Shown piece by piece: positions 35,607 to 42,516 of a DNA stretch of 53,867 bases (positions are counted from its first letter, which is position 1; every line of letters starts with the position of its first letter). The notes under the pieces are model-generated. The model saw only the letters and a list, made by a program, of their open reading frames with translations, searched no databases and was not told the origin of the DNA. The stretch is from JBEAOO01 sp041164825 (GTDB lineage Bacteria > Pseudomonadota > Gammaproteobacteria > Burkholderiales > Burkholderiaceae_C). The stretch covers positions 1 to 53,867 of the forward strand of contig JBEAOO010000006.1 in the NCBI GenBank assembly GCA_041164825.1, read 5' to 3'. The position numbers and the translations under genes are program-made.

Positions 35607-36782
35607 ATGATCGAACGCGCCGCTCGTCATCGCTTGCTTCGTCTGGCTCAAGGCTTTCCCGTGGTGGTGCTTACGGGCCCGCGCCAGTCTGGCAAAACCA
35701 CCTTGGCGCGGAGCGCTTTTCCGCAGCACGCCTACGTGTCGGTGGAAGACCCCGATGTGCGCGAGCGCGTGGCCGCAGACCCGCGCGCGTTCTTGCTGGC
35801 GCACCGCGACGGCGTCGTCATCGACGAAGTGCAGCGTGTGCCCGAGTTGCTGTCGTACCTGCAAACCGCCGTTGATGCGCAAAGCCAGATGGGCCGCTAT
35901 GTGCTGACCGGTTCGCAAAACTTGCTGCTCTCTGCGCACGTGGGCCAAAGTTTGGCGGGCCGGGCGGGCTATCTGGAGTTGCTGCCGCTGGCCTATGCCG
36001 AGCAGCCCGCGTTGATGGCGGCCAGCAGCTTGGATGAGTTGCTCGTGCGAGGTTTTTACCCACCGCTCTACGACCGCCCTGTGGCGCCCACTGAATGGCA
36101 CGCCAGCTACTTGGCCAGCTATGTGGAGCGCGATGTGCGCCAGATCAGCCGCGTGGCCGACTTGCTGCAGTTCCAGCGCTTCATGCGTTTGATGGCGGCG
36201 CGCTGCGGCCAGTTGCTCAACCTCAGTGCCGTGGCCAACGACCTCGGCATTGCGCAAACCACCGCGCGCGATTGGCTGGCCGTGCTGGAGGCCAGCTACA
36301 TCGTCTATCGCTTGGCGCCGTACCACACCAACTTCGGCAAGCGTTTGGTCAAAACGCCCAAGCTCTATTTCCACGATGTCGGCCTGGCCGCCTACCTGCT
36401 CGGCATCACCGATGCGGCCAGCATGAACAGCCACCCCATGCGCGGCGCACTGTTCGAGAGCATGCTGATCACCGACTACCTCAAGCACTGCCGCAACACC
36501 GGCGCCGCCAACGGCATCTACTTCTGGCGCGACAACATCGGCAACGAGGTTGATCTGTTGATTGAGCGCGCCGGCGAGTTGTGGCCGGTGGAGATGAAGT
36601 CTGGCGCCACGTTCCAAAGCGGCTGGCTCAAGCCCTTGCACACCTGGGCGCAACACACCGCTGGCGCGCGCCGCGGCGACGGCATGCTCATCAGCGCCAC
36701 GCCGGGCAACGCGTGGCAGGCGGGCGTGATGACCGCGAACTGGCGCGACGCGCTGATGATGCTGAGCCCCGCGCAGGTTTGA
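35607..36782 (+). CDS. AAA-family ATPase with C-terminal DUF4143 (nuclease-like) domain
   Basis: A 391-residue protein of the AAA/DUF4143 family, whose biological role is not established. The ATPase part has Walker A GPRQSGKT (24-31), Walker B VVIDEVQ with Asp73-Glu74, and the sensor-type LTGSQNLLL. The C-terminal DUF4143 part contains NEVDLLIE and WPVEMKSG, giving Asp316...Glu329-x-Lys331, the spacing of a PD-(D/E)xK nuclease core. No signal peptide or membrane span is seen. It stands alone between priA and a flavoprotein gene, bracketed by matching palindromic sequences, and has no ribosome-binding site outside the palindrome. The family is often scattered among genomes, which suggests transfer. 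Confidence 0.88.
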   Translation: MIERAARHRLLRLAQGFPVVVLTGPRQSGKTTLARSAFPQHAYVSVEDPDVRERVAADPRAFLLAHRDGVVIDEVQRVPELLSYLQTAVDAQSQMGRYVLTGSQNLLLSAHVGQSLAGRAGYLELLPLAYAEQPALMAASSLDELLVRGFYPPLYDRPVAPTEWHASYLASYVERDVRQISRVADLLQFQRFMRLMAARCGQLLNLSAVANDLGIAQTTARDWLAVLEASYIVYRLAPYHTNFGKRLVKTPKLYFHDVGLAAYLLGITDAASMNSHPMRGALFESMLITDYLKHCRNTGAANGIYFWRDNIGNEVDLLIERAGELWPVEMKSGATFQSGWLKPLHTWAQHTAGARRGDGMLISATPGNAWQAGVMTANWRDALMMLSPAQV

Positions 36783-36828
36783 TGGGTGGCAGTGGGTTGC
36801 TGCAGGTCGACAAACGCCCCAATTTGCT

Positions 36829-36858
36829 ATTTCAGCTTTTGAAGCTGAAATTGTAAAA
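36829..36858. repeat. Distal inverted copy of the AAA-gene palindrome
   Basis: A perfect 10-bp palindrome arm pair (36829-36838 with 36842-36851, centre TTG) continues to TTGTAAAA at 36858. Bases 36834-36858 are an exact 25-base inverse copy of 35570-35594. It lies 46 bases past the AAA stop and 15 bases past the end of the convergent flavoprotein gene, so it could also serve as a terminator. Confidence 0.82.
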
Positions 36859-36872
36859 GAGCCTTGTTGGCG

Positions 36873-38027
36873 TCAACTCAACAGCGCTGGCACCAACGTC
36901 GCCAACGCCTGCCGCTGCGAGGTGGCGGCGCCCATCAACACGAAGCCGCGCAAGGCGCCTGCTGCATCGGTGTAGCGGCCCACCAAGCCCGCGTCGTCGC
37001 TCTCCACGGCCCATTGCCCAGCCACATCGGCGGGCGGCGGGCACACCACGGTGGGGTTGGCGGGGGTCTTCACCGTCACCGGCATGGCAGGGTAGGCCAC
37101 TTCGGTGGTGTTGCCCGCCAAGGTGGCGGCCACCGCGCGGCTTTGCGCCATCAGCGGCATCACATAGGGCAGCCAGTGGCCTTGCACCTCGGCCACATCA
37201 CCCAGCGCGTAGACATGATCGGCCGTGGTGGCCAGCGTGCGTGAGGTCACCACGCCGCGGTTGATGCCGATGCCGGCGGCTTGGGCCAGGGCGGTGCGCG
37301 GGCGCAGGCCGATGGCCGAGAGCACGCGGTCGGCCACCACGCTGCGGCCGTCGCTCAGCGTGACTTGCAGCGCGCCGCTCTCGCTGCGGTCCACGCGTGT
37401 GGCGCTCACGCCCCATTCAAAGCGCACGCCGCCGGCTTCGAGCTTGGCCTGCAGGCGGGCGCTCGCCTCGGCGGGCAGCAGGCGTGCGAGCGCGCGGTCG
37501 GCGAGGTCGAGCACGGTGGGGCTGACGCCGCGGTGGAGCAGGTCGTTGGCAAACTCGCAGCCGATCAAGCCGCCGCCCAGAATGGCCACGCTCTGCGCGC
37601 CTTCGAGTTGATCGGCAAAGCGCGCGTAATCGTCGATGTTGTTGACCGACAGCACCGCATCGGCCGCATCACCACCCAGCGGCAGGCGGATCGGGTCGGC
37701 GCCTTGCGCCAGCACCAGGTCGCGGTAGGCCAGCACGCGGCCATCGTCCAGCGTCACGGTGCGGGCTGCGGTGTCGATGTGCGTGGCGCTGTGGCCGGCG
37801 ATCACGTCGGCGTTCAACTCGGCGGCCATCTTGGCGGCGTCTTTCATCACCAGCGTGGCCGCAGTTTTTTTGCTGGCCAGCGCATTGCTCAGCATCGGCT
37901 TGGAGTAATAGCCGGCGGCGTCTTGGCTCACCAGCACCAGCGGCGTCGTGGTGTCGAGGCGGCGCCATTCGCGGGCCACGCCGTAGCCGGCCAGGCCGGT
38001 GCCAAGAATGATCAGGGGAGCGGTCAT
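36873..38027 (-). CDS. FAD-dependent NAD(P)H oxidoreductase (rubredoxin reductase-like)
   Basis: A 384-residue pyridine-nucleotide-disulfide oxidoreductase-type flavoprotein. The N-terminal FAD-binding loop is ILGTGLAGYGVARE, the NAD(P)H loop is ILGGGLIGCEFAND at about residue 150, and the second FAD motif is YALGDVAEV. No redox CxxxxC pair is seen, which fits the rubredoxin/ferredoxin reductase group rather than disulfide reductases. No rubredoxin gene is adjacent, so the partner is unknown. Start MTAPLIILG at 38027 places the FAD motif normally. It is 31 bases downstream of the AEC transporter gene and may be co-transcribed with it. Confidence 0.85.
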   Translation of the reverse strand: MTAPLIILGTGLAGYGVAREWRRLDTTTPLVLVSQDAAGYYSKPMLSNALASKKTAATLVMKDAAKMAAELNADVIAGHSATHIDTAARTVTLDDGRVLAYRDLVLAQGADPIRLPLGGDAADAVLSVNNIDDYARFADQLEGAQSVAILGGGLIGCEFANDLLHRGVSPTVLDLADRALARLLPAEASARLQAKLEAGGVRFEWGVSATRVDRSESGALQVTLSDGRSVVADRVLSAIGLRPRTALAQAAGIGINRGVVTSRTLATTADHVYALGDVAEVQGHWLPYVMPLMAQSRAVAATLAGNTTEVAYPAMPVTVKTPANPTVVCPPPADVAGQWAVESDDAGLVGRYTDAAGALRGFVLMGAATSQRQALATLVPALLS

Positions 38028-38058
38028 GTGGAAGTTTGTCGCAATGAAATAGAGGGTC

Positions 38059-39051
38059 TCAGCGCGGCACCAGCAACAGCGCCGCGCCCGAGAAAGTGGC
38101 AAAGGCCAGCACGGTGCTGACCATGATGATGCGCGCCACGCGGCCATTGTCGGCGCCATAGCGCTCGGCCAGCAGCGAGACATTGCTGGCACTCGGCAGC
38201 GCCGCGGCCAGCACCAGTGCGCCCAGGCCAAACGGCGTCAGGGTGAAGCCCAGCGCGCCCGCCAGCAAGCCGGTCGAGAGCACCAGCAGCGGGTGGATCA
38301 GCAGCTTGAACAGCGCCACCGGCAACACCAGTCGCAACGGCGTGCGCGAGTGCGCATGCTGGCCGGCGCGCCACAGCACGGCGCCAATGGTGAACAGGGC
38401 CACCGGCGAGGCCGATTCGGCCAGCATCTTGATGATTTGCGAGAGCGGGCCGGGCAACTGTTGGCCACTCGCTGCGAGCAATGCGCCGAGCGCGATCGAC
38501 CAAGGCAAGGGGTTGGTGAGCGTGCCGCGCGCGGCGCGGCCCATCAGCGACCACACGGACACATGCGCATCGCCCGCGGCCTCACGCTGGCTGTGCAGTT
38601 GCGCCAGCGCCAGACAGAGCGAACTGGTCATCACCATGTCGACCACGATGGTGCCAATCACCGGGCCTGCAGCTGCTTGGCCCAGCAGCGCCACCAGCAG
38701 CGGCACGCCCATGAAGCCCGAGTTCGGGAACGCCGCCACCAGCGCGCCGAAGGCTGCGTCGCGCAAGTCCACACCCGGGCTCTGCGCATCGCGCCGCAGC
38801 GTGACGGCGATGGTGAAAAACACCATCAGCAGCGCACACAGCACATACACGCCCACCAGCACCGGGTCGAGCAACTGCGCCAGCGGCATGCTGGCGCCAA
38901 AGCGGAACAGCATGCAGGGCAGGGCGAAGAACAGCACGTAGGCGTTCAAGCCCGGAATGGCCGCCTCGGGCAGCACGCGCCGCTGCGCCGCCAGGTAGCC
39001 ACACAGCACCAAGGCGAAGAAGGGGGCGGTGACGGCGAAGATGGCTTCCAT
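38059..39051 (-). CDS. AEC family transporter (auxin efflux carrier-type)
   Basis: A 330-residue inner-membrane permease with ten predicted spans in two five-helix repeats. The start MEAIFAVTAPFFALVLCGYLA, the block NAYVLFFALPCMLF and the C-terminal region LAAALPSASNVSLLAERYG are characteristic of AEC proteins, which move organic acids such as malate or malonate. The substrate is unknown. It is divergent from rep across about 100 bases. Confidence 0.88.
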   Translation of the reverse strand: MEAIFAVTAPFFALVLCGYLAAQRRVLPEAAIPGLNAYVLFFALPCMLFRFGASMPLAQLLDPVLVGVYVLCALLMVFFTIAVTLRRDAQSPGVDLRDAAFGALVAAFPNSGFMGVPLLVALLGQAAAGPVIGTIVVDMVMTSSLCLALAQLHSQREAAGDAHVSVWSLMGRAARGTLTNPLPWSIALGALLAASGQQLPGPLSQIIKMLAESASPVALFTIGAVLWRAGQHAHSRTPLRLVLPVALFKLLIHPLLVLSTGLLAGALGFTLTPFGLGALVLAAALPSASNVSLLAERYGADNGRVARIIMVSTVLAFATFSGAALLLVPR

Positions 39052-39152
39052 GGGGTGGCGATTGTCGCAAGCCTTGCCGCACCCGGTGTGCCCGCCTTGG
39101 CCCGGGCCGTTTCGCTATCATCCGCCGCCCCCTTTGCTTTGACTGCCGCGCC

Positions 39153-41231
39153 GTGTCCACCCCCGTCCATTCGCTCAACCCTGCCCAGCACGAAGCCGTG
39201 GAATACCTGGGTGGGCCGTGTTTGGTGCTGGCCGGCGCGGGTTCGGGCAAGACGCGGGTGATCACGCAAAAGATCGCCCGTCTGCTCAAGGCTGGCTACG
39301 CGCCGGGGCAGATTGCCGCCATCACCTTCACCAACAAAGCCGCGCAAGAAATGCGCGAGCGCGCCAAAGAGCTGGTGGGCGCGCGCGCCGCCAAGCACCT
39401 GGTGATCAGCACCTTCCACTCGATGGGCGTGCGCCTGCTGCGCGCCGAAGGCCACCGCCTGGGCCTCAAAGAAAAATTCAGCATCCTCGACAGTGACGAC
39501 GTGCTGGGCATCTTGAAAGACGCTGGCGCCAGCACCGACACCGCGCTGGCCAAGCGCTGGCAATGGACCATCAGCCTCTGGAAAAACCTGGGCTTGAATG
39601 CCGACCAGGCCGAGGCCGTGGCGCAAGACGACGACGAGCGCGTGGCCGCACGCGTGATGAAGCGCTACGAAGAGCGCCTGGCCGCCTACCAAGCGGTGGA
39701 CTTTGATGACCTCATCAGCCTGCCCCAGCAACTGCTGCAGCGCGACGCCGAGGCGCGCGCCAAGTGGCAAAACACCCTGCGCTACGTGCTGGTGGACGAG
39801 TACCAAGACACCAACGCCATCCAGTACGAGCTGCTGAAAAGCCTGGTCGGCGAGCGCGCCATGTTCACTGCCGTGGGCGATGACGACCAGAGCATCTACG
39901 GCTGGCGCGGCGCCACCATCGACAACCTGCGCCGCCTGCCGCAGGAGTTTCCGCAACTGAAGGTGATTCCGCTGGAGCAGAACTACCGCTCCACCGGCAG
40001 CATCTTGCGCGCGGCCAACTGCGTGATCGGCAACAACCCCAAGCTGTTTGAGAAGAAGCTGTGGAGCGCCTTTGGCGACGGCGAGCCCGTGCGCGTGGTG
40101 GAGTGCGATGGCGAAGAGCACGAGGCCGAGCGAGCCGTGGCCCGCATCATCAGCTTGCGTGGCGACGGCGGCACGGCGGCCTCAGGCGGCGAGGTGGCCT
40201 ACAAAGACTTCGCCATCCTCTACCGCGCCAACCACCTGGCGCGTGTGTTTGAGAAGGCGCTGCGCAAGGCCAACATCCCCTACAAGGTGTCGGGCGGCCA
40301 GAGCTTTTTTGACCGCACCGAGATCCGCGACCTCTGCGCCTGGCTGCGCTTGTGGGTCAACAACGACGACGACCCGGCGTTTCTGCGCGCCATCACCACG
40401 CCCAAGCGCGGCATCGGCCACCAAACCTTGGCCGGCCTGGGCGAGTTCTCGGGCAAGTGGAAGGTGAGCTTGTTTGAGGCGCTGTTTGCCGAGAGCCTGG
40501 GTGCGGCGCTGCCTGCGCGCGCCGTGGGCTCGCTGCACGAATTTGGCCGCTATGTGAACGACCTGCAGTACCGCGCGGCCCACACCACCGGTGCCGAAGA
40601 AGCCAAGACGTTCTTGATGGAGTGGCTCAAAGACATCGACTACGAAAAGCATTTGCTCGAAAGCGAAGACAGCGAAAAAGCCGCCGCCAACCGTTGGAGC
40701 AATGTGCTCGATTTCATCGACTGGATGGCCAAGCGCTGCGGTGGGCAGATCGAGAACGACGGTGGCGTGTCGGTGGAGGTCGAGCGCAAGACCGTGCTCG
40801 ATGTGGCGCAGACCATCTCCGTCATCATCAGCCTGGCCGAGCGCAGCGAAGAGCAAGACCAGGTGACGCTCTCCACCCTGCACGCCAGCAAGGGCCTGGA
40901 GTGGCCGCATGTGGTGCTGGTGGGCGTGAACGAAGGCCTGCTGCCCTTTCGCAGCGAAGACGAGGACATGACCGAGCTGCGCATCGAAGAAGAGCGCCGC
41001 CTGATGTACGTGGGCATCACCCGCGCCCGCAGCACGCTCGTGGTCAGCACCCTGCGCCGCCGCAAGCGTGGCCGCGAAACCATTCAGGGCATCCCCAGCC
41101 GTTTCATTGCCGAGATGAAGCTGGACGAGGTCACGGCGAAAGAAGACCCGCGCGAGAAGCTCAAGGCGCTGCGGGCGGCGGCTGCGGCGCGGGCGGCCAA
41201 CGCGGCCGGGGCCGCCGACAAAGCGGATTGA
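39153..41231 (+). CDS. rep: ATP-dependent DNA helicase Rep
   Basis: Superfamily 1A 3'-to-5' helicase that helps forks pass bound proteins. The 692-residue protein has motif I LAGAGSGKTRVI, motif Ia ITFTNKAAQEM, motif II VDEYQDTN, motif III GDDDQSIYGWRGA, motif IV QNYRSTGSIL, motif V TLHASKGLEWPHV and motif VI EEERRLMYVGITRAR. LHASKGLE with WPHVVLVGV and the overall length fit Rep better than UvrD, which is longer. The start is GTG at 39153; an Ala-rich tail of about 20 residues ends the protein. Confidence 0.93.
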   Translation: MSTPVHSLNPAQHEAVEYLGGPCLVLAGAGSGKTRVITQKIARLLKAGYAPGQIAAITFTNKAAQEMRERAKELVGARAAKHLVISTFHSMGVRLLRAEGHRLGLKEKFSILDSDDVLGILKDAGASTDTALAKRWQWTISLWKNLGLNADQAEAVAQDDDERVAARVMKRYEERLAAYQAVDFDDLISLPQQLLQRDAEARAKWQNTLRYVLVDEYQDTNAIQYELLKSLVGERAMFTAVGDDDQSIYGWRGATIDNLRRLPQEFPQLKVIPLEQNYRSTGSILRAANCVIGNNPKLFEKKLWSAFGDGEPVRVVECDGEEHEAERAVARIISLRGDGGTAASGGEVAYKDFAILYRANHLARVFEKALRKANIPYKVSGGQSFFDRTEIRDLCAWLRLWVNNDDDPAFLRAITTPKRGIGHQTLAGLGEFSGKWKVSLFEALFAESLGAALPARAVGSLHEFGRYVNDLQYRAAHTTGAEEAKTFLMEWLKDIDYEKHLLESEDSEKAAANRWSNVLDFIDWMAKRCGGQIENDGGVSVEVERKTVLDVAQTISVIISLAERSEEQDQVTLSTLHASKGLEWPHVVLVGVNEGLLPFRSEDEDMTELRIEEERRLMYVGITRARSTLVVSTLRRRKRGRETIQGIPSRFIAEMKLDEVTAKEDPREKLKALRAAAAARAANAAGAADKAD

Positions 41232-41308
41232 GCGCGGGTCTGCGCGCTGCCTCACGCATGCCGGGGCGATCAGCGCGCCCTTGATGAGCATCAAGCGATG
41301 ACGCATGG

Positions 41309-41324
41309 GTACCCCAGGGGGTAC
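41309..41324. promoter_or_regulatory. Palindromic operator 1 of the efflux operon
   Basis: GTACCCCAGGGGGTAC is a 16-bp site with perfect 7-bp arms. G/C-tract palindromes flanked by TA are typical CsoR-family operators, and a CsoR-family gene ends this operon. It directly precedes the predicted -35 box. Confidence 0.7.
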
Positions 41325-41354
41325 TTGATGGCGAAGCCCTGTTCGGCATATGAT
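41325..41354 (+). promoter_or_regulatory. Promoter of the RND efflux operon
   Basis: TTGATG (41325-41330) and TATGAT (41349-41354) are separated by 18 bases and resemble a sigma-70 promoter. The promoter sits between two palindromic operators, which end directly before the -35 and begin eight bases after the -10. The predicted transcript start would lie inside operator 2 or just before it. Confidence 0.68.
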
Positions 41355-41362
41355 GCACTCAA

Positions 41363-41378
41363 ATACCCATTGGGGTAT
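41363..41378. promoter_or_regulatory. Palindromic operator 2 of the efflux operon
   Basis: ATACCCATTGGGGTAT has 6-bp arms ATACCC/GGGTAT around ATTG and the same 16-bp length as operator 1; the centres are 54 bases apart. It overlaps the expected transcription start, so binding here should block initiation. Confidence 0.7.
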
Positions 41379-41394
41379 GTGAGATGCACCCGCC

Positions 41395-42507
41395 ATGACC
41401 GCCACTGCCTTCCTTGTTCGCCGCCATGCCCTGCACCTGGGTGGGCTCTTGCCCGCATTGTTGTTGGCCGTGACCGCCCATGCCGCCGACCCGGCGGGCC
41501 CGGTCATCTCCGTGCCCACGGCCGTGGTGCAGTCGGGCCTGGCCCAAGGCGGCTTTGTGCTCGAAGGCACGGTGCAGGCCGTCAAGCAAGCCACCGTGGC
41601 TGTGCCCACCAGCGGGCGGGTGACGCAGTTGCTCGTCAAGGCGGGCGACCGGGTGAAGGCGGGGCAGTTGCTGGCTTCGGTGGATGACCGCGACGCTGCC
41701 GCGGCGCAGAGCCGCAGCGAAGCCCAAGTGGCGCAGGCCGATGCCGAGTTGTCGCAAGCGCGCAGCAGCGTGGAGCGCACGCGCAGCCTGCGCCAGCAAG
41801 GTTTTGTGAGCCAGGCCGCGTTGGATGCGGCCGAGGCGCAGTTCCGCGCGGTGTCGGCCGGTCAGCGCGCGGCGGTGGCGGGGCGCACACAAAGCGGCGT
41901 GGCACGCAGCTTGTCGAGCGCCACCGCGCCGTTCGACGGCATCGTCGCCAGCACGCAGGTGGAAGTCGGCGACCTGGCCGTGCCGGGGCGCCCGCTGTTG
42001 ACGATGTATGCGCCGCAAGCGCTGCGCGTGGTGGTGTATGTGCCTTCGTCGCGCCAGGCGGTGGCGCAGGCGGCCAGCAGCGTGATGCTCGGCCTGCCCG
42101 GCGGGCGCTGGGTGGCGCCGGCGGCGCGCAGCGTGTTGCCCACGGCCGATGCGGTGTCGCAAACGGTGGAGTGGCGCTTGGATGTGTCGGCGGCTGAGGC
42201 GGCCGCTTTGAGCCCGGGTCAGCCGGTGCAGGTGCGCTTTGCAGCGGCGCCGTCCAGCACCGGGGCCCAGGGCTCGGCCTTGACCGTGCCGGCGAGCGCC
42301 TTGTTGCAGCGGGGTGAACTGACCGCTGTCTACGTGGCGGCACCCGGCGACGCCGCCTTCGTGTTGCGCGCAGTGCGCCGCGGCGCACTGGCTGCGGGTG
42401 ACGCGGGCCGGGTGGAGGTGTTGGCCGGCCTGAAGGCTGGTGAGCGCGTGGCGCTGGATCCGGTGCAGGCGGGCTTGGCCGGTGCCCGGCCGGCAGCTGC
42501 ACGCTGA
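41395..42507 (+). CDS. RND efflux periplasmic adaptor (membrane fusion) protein
   Basis: A 370-residue HlyD/AcrA-type adaptor linking the inner-membrane pump to an outer-membrane channel. It has a signal peptide (1-30, ending TAHA), a lipoyl/barrel-sandwich half (VPTSGRVTQLLVKAGDRVKAGQLL), a short helical hairpin (about 98-145), the returning lipoyl half (SATAPFDGIVASTQVEVGDLAVPGRPLL) and beta-barrel/MP domains. No lipobox cysteine is seen. First gene of an operon with the RND pump ten bases downstream. The operators upstream suggest control by the CsoR-family protein. Confidence 0.9.
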   Translation: MTATAFLVRRHALHLGGLLPALLLAVTAHAADPAGPVISVPTAVVQSGLAQGGFVLEGTVQAVKQATVAVPTSGRVTQLLVKAGDRVKAGQLLASVDDRDAAAAQSRSEAQVAQADAELSQARSSVERTRSLRQQGFVSQAALDAAEAQFRAVSAGQRAAVAGRTQSGVARSLSSATAPFDGIVASTQVEVGDLAVPGRPLLTMYAPQALRVVVYVPSSRQAVAQAASSVMLGLPGGRWVAPAARSVLPTADAVSQTVEWRLDVSAAEAAALSPGQPVQVRFAAAPSSTGAQGSALTVPASALLQRGELTAVYVAAPGDAAFVLRAVRRGALAAGDAGRVEVLAGLKAGERVALDPVQAGLAGARPAAAR

Positions 42508-42516
42508 GGCGCCGCG

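Noticed and set aside
35570..36858. Classical insertion sequence
   Set aside because: The protein is an AAA ATPase, not a transposase, and no flanking target duplication is visible; a cassette of another kind remains possible.
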